From contig OZ245738.1 of assembly GCA_965227265.1 (NCBI GenBank), positions 3,906,001-3,970,000 on the forward strand: DNA of 64,000 nt. The letters run 5' to 3'. Shown here piece by piece: positions 52,937 to 61,515 of this stretch (position 1 is its first letter; each line of letters begins with the position of its first letter). Position numbers and translations under genes: made by a program. Below the pieces are notes generated by a model that was not told the DNA's origin, searched no databases, and worked only from the letters and a program-made list of their open reading frames with translations. The stretch comes from UBA2336 sp965227265. GTDB taxonomy: Bacteria; Bacteroidota; Bacteroidia; Cytophagales; Cyclobacteriaceae.

Positions 52937-54374
52937 ACTTTTTGAACACAAGATAAGCCGATCCGCTCAACATGGCCAAAATTAAGATTCCGAGCGTAAT
53001 TGAAATCCAGCCCGAATCAGATGAAGTGCGTAAAGCATTATCGGTTGAGCTTATTTTATCATAAAGTGAGCCTGTATCAGCGGATTCAATTGATTCGTTT
53101 TTCAGACTTTCACCGCTTACCACTACCGCTGATCGGGCAATAAGTGTGTCGTATTTTTTCAAGGCAGGATTAAAATAAACCCACTGCACGAGATCCTGCA
53201 TGCGGTAATCGCCTGGCTCTTTCGGGATGATGAAGTAACTAAAAGATTTTGTCCCTGAAACACGACCATTCTGCCTGTTGATATCTTGTCGAACATTAGG
53301 TTCATAGAATTCGAAGCTGCCATCTTTCATTACCAATGGTTTTTCAATGGCTGAAATATTGCCTTCACCATAGATGTTAAAATCATAGGAAAAACTCTGC
53401 CCGGTTTGTAACGCTGTGCTGCTGATACGTTCATCAAGACGGTAATCGCCTACTGCAACTTTATCGCGCAAGGGGTGAGGAGGAAGCTCTTTTACTTTTA
53501 CCGTTTTTGGCTTAGAGTAAAAAGTCTTAAAATCTTCTTTCCTATTCTGACCAAAGAAGGTAGGATTCTTAGCTACTTTAAACTTGACCAGCTTAAGGCC
53601 GATGCTTGGAAATTCAATTGGTTTAGTGTTAAGCGGATAGAATGTTCCTTCATAGAGCTTGTACTGATCGTAATACTCACCATTAATATTTACACTTTCG
53701 CTTTGAACGTTCTCTATTTCAAAATTCTCTTCCCAGCAGTTAGCTGGCTTTATTTTTTTAAGAATGTTGGTAAGCTGTTGCGCTAGTTCGTAAAACTGTA
53801 AAGGTGCGCGATTCTTATCTGCGACAAAGAAAGAAATGGAAGCTGTAAAACCTTCGCCCACGTATACTTCCGATTTATTTGTAGTAACGGCAAGAAAAGC
53901 ATCGTCCTTAATATCAATAAACTCTGTATTGTTCTTTCCAAAAAAATCGTTGGGATCTTGCGAAAACGGATCGCGCTGTGTTTGTACGGGTGGGCCAACT
54001 TTAACCTTCTTTCCGGGCGAAAAAATAGTTTGCCCGTTAACCGTCATCTTAAAAGCCTGGATAGTATACGTTCCCTGTTTAACCGGCAAATAGGTCATCG
54101 TAACACTTTGCGAAGATGATGACTGACCGTTTATAATACTGGTTTGCGATTGTGAAGAAGTGCCACGCTTTCGAAAGCCGTAAATCTCCGGGAAAACGTA
54201 GTCGTGAGATTTGAACCGGTCATTTTGGATTGATACAGAAATTGCCCAGCCTTGATTTTCGCCAATTTCATCCGGTCCTAAAATGATTTGGATAGTTTGA
54301 GCCTGAACATAGCTCCAGCCAACCATTGCTAAAAAAAGCGTAAAGAGTGATTTTATCGAGAAAAACGGCTTCAT
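52935..54374 (-). CDS. BatD family protein
   Basis: 479 aa from ATG 54374. Signal peptide (FLAMVGWSYVQAQ), two beta-rich domains (VSIQNDRFKSHDYVFPEIYG, then the conserved TSSQSQTSIINGQSSSSQSVT loop) and a C-terminal transmembrane helix (ISITLGILILAMLSGSAYLVF). This is the BatD/oxygen-tolerance protein that normally works with BatA, BatB and MoxR; those genes are not here. A TAnnTTTG box (54403-54410) precedes it. Confidence 0.9.
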   Translation of the reverse strand: MKPFFSIKSLFTLFLAMVGWSYVQAQTIQIILGPDEIGENQGWAISVSIQNDRFKSHDYVFPEIYGFRKRGTSSQSQTSIINGQSSSSQSVTMTYLPVKQGTYTIQAFKMTVNGQTIFSPGKKVKVGPPVQTQRDPFSQDPNDFFGKNNTEFIDIKDDAFLAVTTNKSEVYVGEGFTASISFFVADKNRAPLQFYELAQQLTNILKKIKPANCWEENFEIENVQSESVNINGEYYDQYKLYEGTFYPLNTKPIEFPSIGLKLVKFKVAKNPTFFGQNRKEDFKTFYSKPKTVKVKELPPHPLRDKVAVGDYRLDERISSTALQTGQSFSYDFNIYGEGNISAIEKPLVMKDGSFEFYEPNVRQDINRQNGRVSGTKSFSYFIIPKEPGDYRMQDLVQWVYFNPALKKYDTLIARSAVVVSGESLKNESIESADTGSLYDKISSTDNALRTSSDSGWISITLGILILAMLSGSAYLVFKK

Positions 54375-54402
54375 GTTCAATCTTCGTACCAATAACACGT
54401 TA

Positions 54403-54410
54403 CAAAACTA
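54403..54410 (-). promoter_or_regulatory. TAnnTTTG -7 box of batD
   Basis: Minus-strand TAGTTTTG matches the Bacteroidota -7 consensus, 28 nt before the ATG. Confidence 0.45.
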
Positions 54411-54493
54411 AAAATGTTCTTTTAGTTAGTGGTACCGCTCATTAAATTAGACGTGCTTTTAAATAATTTTTTAATTCAGTTAATAGCTAACCT

Positions 54494-54682
54494 ATGTTGA
54501 ACTATGTCAAAACCGTACTCACAAAGGTGAGTTTTGACGCAAAGCTCTTTGAAAAGGAGTTAAAGAAGGCAATCGAAGTATTGATTGGCGCTGAAATCCA
54601 GGAACTCAAGCAATGGTGCTACAACCTGTTTGGGAAACAACATCAGGCGATACTCAATCGCTGTTTTGTAGCAGCTCAATAA
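54494..54682 (+). CDS. 62-aa helical protein with its own terminator
   Basis: 62 aa with predicted amphipathic helices (FDAKLFEKELKKAIEVLIGAEI and ELKQWCYNLF); no signal peptide, no known domain. The ATG, stop and a strong terminator 22 nt later fit a small stand-alone gene, and similar short ORFs are seen in Cytophagales genomes as I recall. Function unknown. Confidence 0.65.
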   Translation: MLNYVKTVLTKVSFDAKLFEKELKKAIEVLIGAEIQELKQWCYNLFGKQHQAILNRCFVAAQ

Positions 54683-54704
54683 AGACCCAAAAAATGTTTT
54701 AAAC

Positions 54705-54737
54705 AGTCCTGACGGCACCGTCAGGACTTTATTTTTT
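54705..54737 (+). terminator. Intrinsic terminator after 62-aa protein gene
   Basis: AGTCCTGAC pairs with GTCAGGACT around GGCACC, followed by TTATTTTTTT. It also sits between convergent genes. Confidence 0.88.
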
Positions 54738-54740
54738 TAC

Positions 54741-55664
54741 CTATTCTGTAACAAAACGAATATTGCGTTTCAACCCTTCGAGCTTCGTCCGTTTCACAGG
54801 GGAGTTTTTAAACAGACTTTGAAAAACATCTTGTGTTATTTCTTTCCACTCGCTTTCTGTCATTGAGGTTAGCTGCGCATTGGAATCAAATCTTGAATCC
54901 TGATGGGGTTTTGAAAATCTATTCCACGGACAAACATCTTGGCAGATATCGCAGCCAAAGATCCAGTTCTCAAATTTTCCTTTTACGGAGGTTGGGATTT
55001 CTTCTTTTAATTCTATGGTGAAGTAAGAGATACATTTACTTCCATCGACAACATAAGGTTCAGCAATGGCATCTGTAGGACAGGCATCCATACACGCTGT
55101 GCAGGTTCCGCAATAATCTTTTACCGGTCCATCGTATTCAAATTCGATATCAAGAATTATCTCAGCGAGAAAGTAAAAGCTTCCGGATGTTTTGTTCAGC
55201 AGTAAACTATTCTTGCCAACCCAGCCTAATCCTGATTTTTTAGCCCACGCGCGTTCCATCACGGGCGCTGAATCTACAAACACGCGGCCCTCAATGTCGC
55301 CAACTTTTTCCTGTAGTCGTTCAAAGAGAATTTTCAGCTTGTCTTTGACCACGAAGTGATAGTCTTCACCGTACGCATACTTAGCAATCTTCAGATCGCT
55401 TTCAGTTGCCAAATCTTTCTCAGGATAATAATTGTACAGTAAGCTGATTACCGATTTCGCCCCGGGAACAAGCAATGTTGGATCAAGCCGTTTGTCGAAA
55501 TAATTTTCCAGGTAGCTCATCTTTCCCTGGTAACCGCGTTTCAGCCATTCTTCCAGTTGCGGAGCTTCGTCTTTTAGAAATTCAGCCTTAGAGATACCGC
55601 AGTAAGTGAAACCCAATTCACGAGCGACAGATTTAATGAAGGTCGTATTCGTGGAAATATTCAT
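54741..55664 (-). CDS. queG: Epoxyqueuosine reductase
   Basis: 307 aa. N-terminal cobalamin-binding region (LGFTYCGISKAE), DSAPVMERAWAKKSGLGWVGKNSL active-site block, and two 4Fe-4S motifs: CGTCTACMDACPT and CDICQDVCPW. It reduces epoxyqueuosine to queuosine in tRNA. The ATG is preceded by a hairpin-rich gap that also carries the ruvB stop. Confidence 0.96.
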   Translation of the reverse strand: MNISTNTTFIKSVARELGFTYCGISKAEFLKDEAPQLEEWLKRGYQGKMSYLENYFDKRLDPTLLVPGAKSVISLLYNYYPEKDLATESDLKIAKYAYGEDYHFVVKDKLKILFERLQEKVGDIEGRVFVDSAPVMERAWAKKSGLGWVGKNSLLLNKTSGSFYFLAEIILDIEFEYDGPVKDYCGTCTACMDACPTDAIAEPYVVDGSKCISYFTIELKEEIPTSVKGKFENWIFGCDICQDVCPWNRFSKPHQDSRFDSNAQLTSMTESEWKEITQDVFQSLFKNSPVKRTKLEGLKRNIRFVTE

Positions 55665-55685
55665 GGTTAGCAGTTATCCGTTAAT

Positions 55686-55728
55686 GGTTAATCGTACCTA
55701 ACAACTATTAAACTGACAACGATTAACC
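55686..55728. repeat. Inverted repeat between queG and ruvB
   Basis: GGTTAATCGT (55686-55695) and its exact complement (55719-55728). The neighbouring GTTATCCGTTAA-like units resemble the pyrH-frr repeat. Confidence 0.75.
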
Positions 55729-56754
55729 AAAAAGACCAGCTCCTTTACTCGGTGGCGGAACAACTTTCAAATGTTTATATGCTTTTTCAGTCGCTTCACG
55801 ACCACGCGAGGTGCGCTTTAAGTATCCTTCCTGGATCAGGAACGGCTCGTAAACTTCTTCAATCGTTTCAGCTTCGTCACCAACAGCCGTTGCAATGGTT
55901 GTTAACCCAACCGGACCGCCTTTGAATTTTTCGATGATCGTCATCAAAATGCGATTGTCCATATCGTCCAATCCATTGGCGTCAACATCCAATGCTTTCA
56001 ATGCAATTTGAGCAATCTCAAGCGTAATGGTTCCGTTGCCTTTGATTTGTGCAAAGTCGCGTGTTCTTCTTAATAAGTTGTTGGCAATACGTGGCGTTCC
56101 GCGACTTCTTCTGGCAATTTCAAATGCAGCTTCTTCGTTAATCGGAGTATTTAAGATCGCGCACGAGCGGTCAATGATTTTTTGAAGCAGTGCTGAATCG
56201 TAATATTCCAATCGGGAATTAATTCCAAATCGCGCACGCAAAGGAGATGTCAACAATCCGGCACGCGTAGTTGCACCGATTAACGTAAAAGGATTCAATC
56301 CAATCTGTATCGACCGGGCATTCGGTCCGGAGTCAAGCATAATATCAATCTTGAAATCCTCCATGGCAGAATAGAGATATTCTTCCACGATTGGATTCAG
56401 ACGATGGATCTCATCAATGAATAAAACATCGTGTGCCTCAAGATTAGTAAGCAGACCGGCTAAATCACTCGGTTTATCCAGCACCGGCCCGGAAGTAATT
56501 TTAATATTCGTTTGAAGCTCGTTGGCGATTATATAAGAGAGGGTTGTTTTGCCCAATCCCGGAGGTCCATGAAGGAGAACATGATCAAGAGGCTCATTGC
56601 GCTGCCTGGCAGCCTGTACGAACACCTTAATATTATCGACAACCTTTTGCTGGCCGGTAAAATCTTCGAAGGATAAGGGGCGCAAAGCCTTTTCAAACTC
56701 CTTTTCAGCAGCATTCAGCTTTTCGCCATCACCTTTCAGATAATCTTCCCGCAT
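55723..56754 (-). CDS. ruvB: Holliday junction ATP-dependent DNA helicase RuvB
   Basis: 343 aa from ATG 56754. Walker A GPPGLGKTTL, Walker B FIDEIH, sensor ATTRAGLLTSPLRARFG, and the C-terminal winged helix with LIQEGYLKRTSRGRE are complete. It drives branch migration with RuvA. Upstream longer starts are possible but less likely. Convergent or tandem neighbours do not include ruvA or ruvC. Confidence 0.97.
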   Translation of the reverse strand: MREDYLKGDGEKLNAAEKEFEKALRPLSFEDFTGQQKVVDNIKVFVQAARQRNEPLDHVLLHGPPGLGKTTLSYIIANELQTNIKITSGPVLDKPSDLAGLLTNLEAHDVLFIDEIHRLNPIVEEYLYSAMEDFKIDIMLDSGPNARSIQIGLNPFTLIGATTRAGLLTSPLRARFGINSRLEYYDSALLQKIIDRSCAILNTPINEEAAFEIARRSRGTPRIANNLLRRTRDFAQIKGNGTITLEIAQIALKALDVDANGLDDMDNRILMTIIEKFKGGPVGLTTIATAVGDEAETIEEVYEPFLIQEGYLKRTSRGREATEKAYKHLKVVPPPSKGAGLFG

Positions 56755-56868
56755 AGTGTTAAGTGAGGCTAAGGTACGCACGAAACCGGATATTTCTTAA
56801 AAGCAACATTGTTGCATGTAGCTGCAATTTATTTACCTTCGCGGTAGATTGCCCTACACGCACACGCT

Positions 56869-57633
56869 ATGATATTGAAGCTCCTGGTTTTGTTTTTGAC
56901 TCCTCTGTTATCGGGTATAGCGGTTTATCTTGTTCCCACAGGTCGAACAAAGAGCTTTAAGCTTTTATTAGTTTTTGCGGGTGCTTACCTTTTCGGGATT
57001 ACAGTAGTTCACATTCTGCCAGAGCTTTACATTAAGAACATTGAAGTTGAGCTGATTGGTTTATTCGTCTTGGCTGGATTCTTCCTGCAGCAAGTGCTCG
57101 AATATTTTACTTCCGGTATTGAGCATGGTCATATTCATACGCACGATCATGGCGACCATCACCATAATGAACCTCATCAAAAACAGATGTCAGCGTTTGT
57201 ATTGTTAGCTGCATTGTGTGTTCATGCTTTTTTAGAGGGTGCTATGTTAGTGCAACCGGTAGAAGGAATGGCAGTTCAGTATGACGTAAATGCAATTCTG
57301 TTGGGTATCGCATTACACCGTGCTCCGGCAGCATTTGCATTAATGACGGTGCTTTCATTTCAGCTTGGGGCCATCAAAAAGGCGTTACCACATTTGTTTT
57401 TTTTCTCACTGGCGGCTCCATTAGGATTGCTGATCTCAACCTACCTGATCGATGTAGAGATTTTATCGGCTTCAGGCCTTACGTATCTGTATGCGCTAGT
57501 ATGTGGGAACTTCCTGCACATTTCTACGACCATTGTTTTTGAAAGCAGTCCGGCCCATAAATTCAATGGAAAAAAATTAACCATAGCCATGCTCGGAGCA
57601 CTCGTTGCAGTTGCGGTTGAGTATATGCTTTAA
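56869..57633 (+). CDS. ZIP-family metal transporter
   Basis: 254 aa with eight predicted transmembrane helices and a His-rich loop (HGHIHTHDHGDHHHNEPHQ) between TM3 and TM4. Metal-site motifs appear in VHAFLEGAML (TM4) and ALHRAPAAFAL (TM5). It imports Zn2+ or other divalent metals. A near-consensus TACCTTCG box (56834-56841) precedes it, 27 nt before the ATG. Confidence 0.9.
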   Translation: MILKLLVLFLTPLLSGIAVYLVPTGRTKSFKLLLVFAGAYLFGITVVHILPELYIKNIEVELIGLFVLAGFFLQQVLEYFTSGIEHGHIHTHDHGDHHHNEPHQKQMSAFVLLAALCVHAFLEGAMLVQPVEGMAVQYDVNAILLGIALHRAPAAFALMTVLSFQLGAIKKALPHLFFFSLAAPLGLLISTYLIDVEILSASGLTYLYALVCGNFLHISTTIVFESSPAHKFNGKKLTIAMLGALVAVAVEYML

Positions 57634-57698
57634 TCTCATCAAATAATCATTTGAATTTCTAACAAAACCCCCGACTTTTAGTTTCGTCAACCGAAGCT

Positions 57699-59591
57699 AT
57701 GAGTCCAATCAAATCATTTGAAGAATACAAAAGTATTTATCAGCAGAGCATAGAAACCCCCGAATCATTTTGGGCAACTGTTGCAGAGAGCTTTACATGG
57801 AAGAAAAAATGGAATAAGGTTCTTGAGTATGATTTTCATAAACCCGAAGTAAAATGGTTTCAAGGCGCCAAGCTTAACATTACCGAAAACTGTCTGGACA
57901 GGCATATCCCCAAAAAAGGAAATCAAACCGCGCTTATCTGGGAGCCTAACGATCCCAAGGACAAATCAAAAAAGTTTACCTACACTGAGCTACTTGAAAA
58001 TGTTTGCCGGGTAGCGAACATGCTGAAAGCACAAGGCATTCAAAAAGGAGACCGCGTTTGCATTTACATGCCGATGATCCCTGAGCTGGCTTTTGCTGTT
58101 TTAGCATGCGCCCGAATTGGCGCAATTCATTCAGTTGTGTTTGCCGGTTTTTCAGCCGGGTCATTAGTAGATCGTATCAACGATTCTAAGTGCAGACTTG
58201 TGTTAACTGCTGATGGTGCGCATCGCGGTGACAAAAAGATCGAGTTGAAAAAAATTGTTGATGAAGCATTAGATAAATGCCCGACCATAAAAAAATCTAT
58301 TGTCTTTCAACACGTGAATACAAACGTTGTGATGAAAGCCGGTCGTGATCTCTGGTGGCATGATGAAATTAAAAAAGCTGATTCAACATGTCCGGCTGAA
58401 GAGATGGATGCAGAAGATTTGCTGTTCATTCTCTACACCTCTGGTTCAACCGGAAAACCGAAAGGCATGGTGCATACAATAGCGGGCTATATGGTGTATG
58501 TTAACTACACATTCCAGACTGCCTTTCAATATAAGCCTGATCAAATTTATTGGTGTACAGCGGATGTTGGCTGGATTACCGGTCACTCATACATTTTATA
58601 CGGACCGTTCTCGGCCGGAGCCACAACGGTTATGTTTGAGGGCATTCCATCATGGCCTGATATGGGCAGGTTCTGGCAGGTAATTGAACGGCATAAGGTT
58701 AATATTTTTTATACAGCACCAACTGCGATCCGTTCCTTACAACAAGCACCGATTTCTTTTGTTGAGCGAAGCGATCTTTCATCATTAGAAGTATTGGGTT
58801 CAGTAGGAGAACCCATCAACGAAGAAGCCTGGGAATGGTATCATGAGCACATTGGCAAAAAGAACTGTCCGGTAATCGACACCTGGTGGCAAACCGAAAC
58901 GGGTGGATTTATGATCTCACCCATTGCTAATGTAACGAAGCTTAAGCCTGCACATGCGAGTTTTCCGTTACCCGGAGTTCAACCTGCTGTGATGGATGAA
59001 AAAGGAATTGAACTTTTCGGTAATAATATTGAGGGAAGATTAGCGGTAAAATTCCCATGGCCGGGAATAGCACGGACTATTTATGGCGATCATCAGCGTT
59101 TTAAGGATACCTACTTCTCAACGTTTCCAGGAAAATACTTTACAGGAGATGGCTGTCGGGTTGATGCTGAGGGATATTATAGAATCACAGGACGGGTAGA
59201 TGATATCATCATTGTATCAGGTCACAACATGGGCACGGCTGAAATTGAAAGTGCCATTACCGAGCATCCGGCTATTTCTGAAGCAGCAGTTGTCGGTTAC
59301 CCGCATGATCTAAAAGGCAATGCCATTTATGCATACGCGATTTGCTACGAAAAGCCGAAAGATGAAGAAAAGCTTCGAAATGAAATCCGCGAAACAGTTT
59401 CGAAGGTTATCGGGCCGATTGCAAAACCTGATAAAATTCAATTTGTAACCGGATTACCAAAAACCCGATCGGGCAAAATTATGCGCAGGATTTTGCGTAA
59501 AATTGCGGAAGGAGAAACCTCAAACTTGGGTGACACCTCAACATTAACAGACCCGAATGTTGTGGAGGAAATAAAAAATGGGGTGCTTTAA
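57699..59591 (+). CDS. acs: Acetyl-CoA synthetase
   Basis: 630 aa, full length. AMP-binding core LLFILYTSGSTGKPKGMVHT, the WWQTETGGFM motif, GRVDDIIIVSGHNMG and the C-terminal PKTRSGKIMRRILRK with the acetylatable Lys. It activates acetate with ATP and CoA. Single gene, 17 bp before the DUF3127 gene. Confidence 0.96.
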   Translation: MSPIKSFEEYKSIYQQSIETPESFWATVAESFTWKKKWNKVLEYDFHKPEVKWFQGAKLNITENCLDRHIPKKGNQTALIWEPNDPKDKSKKFTYTELLENVCRVANMLKAQGIQKGDRVCIYMPMIPELAFAVLACARIGAIHSVVFAGFSAGSLVDRINDSKCRLVLTADGAHRGDKKIELKKIVDEALDKCPTIKKSIVFQHVNTNVVMKAGRDLWWHDEIKKADSTCPAEEMDAEDLLFILYTSGSTGKPKGMVHTIAGYMVYVNYTFQTAFQYKPDQIYWCTADVGWITGHSYILYGPFSAGATTVMFEGIPSWPDMGRFWQVIERHKVNIFYTAPTAIRSLQQAPISFVERSDLSSLEVLGSVGEPINEEAWEWYHEHIGKKNCPVIDTWWQTETGGFMISPIANVTKLKPAHASFPLPGVQPAVMDEKGIELFGNNIEGRLAVKFPWPGIARTIYGDHQRFKDTYFSTFPGKYFTGDGCRVDAEGYYRITGRVDDIIIVSGHNMGTAEIESAITEHPAISEAAVVGYPHDLKGNAIYAYAICYEKPKDEEKLRNEIRETVSKVIGPIAKPDKIQFVTGLPKTRSGKIMRRILRKIAEGETSNLGDTSTLTDPNVVEEIKNGVL

Positions 59592-59608
59592 ATTCGTAAA
59601 CAATCAAC

Positions 59609-59959
59609 ATGGAAATAACAGGAACAGTAGTAAGTCTTTTGCCGATGCAATCCGGCCAGGGAAAAAACGGGACATGGAAAAAGCAGGAATTCATCCTTGA
59701 AACTCCGGGCCAGTTCCCGAAAAAAGTTTGCTTGTCATTATGGGGCGAAAAGGTTGACGAAACCCGTCTGAACCCGGGCGAAAAAATCACCGCTTCTATC
59801 AACATTGAGAGCCGTGAGTACAACGGCCGCTGGTATACGGATGTGCGTGCCTGGAAAATTGCCAAAGGCGGAAATGGTGGTGGCTCAAATGAAGCGCCTC
59901 CAATCGATTCATCATTCACACCTGATGCTAGCAGTGGAAGTGACGATCTTCCATTCTAA
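59609..59959 (+). CDS. DUF3127 protein with SSB-like C-terminal tip
   Basis: 116 aa. An OB-fold-like N-terminal part (EITGTVVSLLPMQSG, QEFILETPGQFPKKVCLSLWG, ITASINIESREYNG) is followed by a flexible linker rich in Gly, Ser, Pro and acidic residues, and ends in DDLPF, close to the bacterial SSB tip DDDIPF. By analogy it may bind nucleic acid and recruit SSB-partner proteins (inference). It lies 17 bp after acs and is followed by a terminator. Confidence 0.85.
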   Translation: MEITGTVVSLLPMQSGQGKNGTWKKQEFILETPGQFPKKVCLSLWGEKVDETRLNPGEKITASINIESREYNGRWYTDVRAWKIAKGGNGGGSNEAPPIDSSFTPDASSGSDDLPF

Positions 59960-59976
59960 CGAATAATAGTATAGGG

Positions 59977-60013
59977 AAATCCTGATCCTGAGCGAGTCGA
60001 AGGGTCGGGATTT
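59977..60013 (+). terminator. Terminator-like hairpin with repeat-family core
   Basis: AAATCC...GGATTT closes a stem extended by GATCC/GGGTC, followed by TTTTTT. Its loop contains CCTGAGCGAGTCGAAGG, shared with the 43893-44029 element. Confidence 0.75.
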
Positions 60014-60018
60014 TTTAT

Positions 60019-60585
60019 TTATTGCAAGTCAGTTTCTGGAATAGCCTGTTCAGGTGAAATTCTGGGGAAGGTTATTTCATGCTTCCATTTTGTTTCGTAC
60101 TGATTGAGCTTTTCTGTGATAAATTCTTTCAGCTTAATATTCATTTTATCAATTTTTTCCTGTGGAGTTATTACCGCACGTTTATCCTTTACCAGTTTTT
60201 TTGCGCGTGCAAATAATTCAGTTGCTGAAGCAGTAATCGGACTTAATCCAACCCGGGCTTTACCAATACCCATGGCTACATCCACAATAACAACATACGT
60301 ACCACCGGCTTTTAAATCGGCTGTAATAAATTCTTTGTTTTCGGAAGAAGCCCATAGTAAATGAGTTCCAGCTACGCATTCATACCGCATGTAATTCTTG
60401 CCTTTAAAAGCTCCGATATATTGGTCGCCATCAAAATATTCGAAGCTGATGGCTCCTCCTATAACCGTTACACGTACAAAATAAACAACCGCATTGCCTT
60501 CCGCAGGCGGTTGAAATCCTTGTGCCTGTGTGCCCCATGCGGCAGCCATCAGAAAGCAGACAATAAAAAGTGTTTTGATTTTCAT
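60019..60585 (-). CDS. DUF2846-like secreted protein
   Basis: 188 aa with a signal peptide of about 21 residues. NAVVYFVRVTVIGGAISFEYFDGD and KGKNYMRYECVAGTHLLWAS match DUF2846-type beta domains that bind or display small ligands. A long helical C-terminal third (KLVKDKRAVITPQEKID) follows. Function unknown. Confidence 0.75.
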   Translation of the reverse strand: MKIKTLFIVCFLMAAAWGTQAQGFQPPAEGNAVVYFVRVTVIGGAISFEYFDGDQYIGAFKGKNYMRYECVAGTHLLWASSENKEFITADLKAGGTYVVIVDVAMGIGKARVGLSPITASATELFARAKKLVKDKRAVITPQEKIDKMNIKLKEFITEKLNQYETKWKHEITFPRISPEQAIPETDLQ

Positions 60586-60660
60586 AACGTGGGGATTTAT
60601 ACTTCAAATTACAAATCTTTTACAGAATCAAAACGGATGACTAAATCAAAAATTGTTGAT

Positions 60661-60668
60661 TAACTTTG
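60661..60668 (+). promoter_or_regulatory. TAnnTTTG -7 box 4 nt before an ATG
   Basis: TAACTTTG ends 4 nt before the ATG at 60673, suggesting a leaderless transcript. Confidence 0.55.
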
Positions 60669-60672
60669 TAGC

Positions 60673-61206
60673 ATGTATTTGGATAGAATCTTGTCCCGAA
60701 AACGCTACTTGATTGCCGGAGTATGCATGGCAATATTTGCAACGTTGGCTGTTTATTTGCCTAACGAAAAAGCAAGTGAAGGTAAGTATGAGATTTATTT
60801 TGGAATTCCGATCAGCGAAGCTTCCGTAGCGCAAGAAATTTTCGGTAATGCAGATTTTAAGCTTCAGCAGCTTAATGGAGTAAAAATTCTTAATCTTGAT
60901 ACTGGAAAATACACGTACTATTTTGAGTACATCGCTAACAAGCAGGATACGTTGCGCAACATCAATGCATTGCCTTTTTTAAAGGATAATCGCCCGTCTT
61001 CATTGGTTTGTGAATTAATGAATTCTCTGGTAAACCCATTGGACAATTCCTCTTTAACACAGGAACAACGTGATGCTACATCATTCTTTTGGGATGCACG
61101 TGTCGATGAGTTTGTATTCTATGAGTGTTATAAAAGCCCGGTAAAGCATACGGTGTTGCTTAGTAAAACTTCAGAGCGAATTTTACATAAAGTTGAATAC
61201 TTATAA
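60673..61206 (+). CDS. Membrane-anchored hypothetical protein
   Basis: 177 aa. One N-terminal transmembrane helix (YLIAGVCMAIFATLAVYL) after a basic start, then a periplasmic domain (IYFGIPISEASVAQEIFG, VKILNLDTGKYTYYFEYI) with a SPOR-like alternation of strands and helices (weak resemblance). Not assigned to a family with confidence. The -7 box lies 4 nt upstream. Confidence 0.6.
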   Translation: MYLDRILSRKRYLIAGVCMAIFATLAVYLPNEKASEGKYEIYFGIPISEASVAQEIFGNADFKLQQLNGVKILNLDTGKYTYYFEYIANKQDTLRNINALPFLKDNRPSSLVCELMNSLVNPLDNSSLTQEQRDATSFFWDARVDEFVFYECYKSPVKHTVLLSKTSERILHKVEYL

Positions 61207-61386
61207 CACCTCAAAAATTTCATAAGATTTAAGAATCGTTCTTCATTCAAAGTACTGAAGCGTGTTCAGTTGAACATTAAAAGCGGTATTCGTACATATT
61301 TTCCAGGTGATCTTACATGCCAATTTTTAATGGTTCACAAAGCTGTTTTTACTTTTGAAGAAAACTGGTCAGGAAGACTTGTATCG

Positions 61387-61409
61387 ATAGGAGTAACTCC
61401 TACTCCTAT
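61387..61409. repeat. 9-bp hairpin in the 309-bp gene-free gap
   Basis: ATAGGAGTA (61387-61395) pairs with TACTCCTAT (61401-61409), 5-nt loop. The surrounding gap (61207-61515) has no convincing gene; a 31-codon frame spans the hairpin but is not supported. Confidence 0.5.
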
Positions 61410-61515
61410 CTGGGTGATTAAATAACTTACGTGCCTGCGTCCGGAGATAAGATTCAATGGCAAATGTTATGTTTCAGGGATAGCTTACTTCTATTATTAA
61501 CTAAATCCTTTTCTC

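Noticed and set aside
61330..61425. 31-codon ATG frame spanning the hairpin in the 61207-61515 gap
   Set aside because: Very short, no RBS-like sequence or TAnnTTTG box, no recognisable composition; the hairpin explains part of its sequence.
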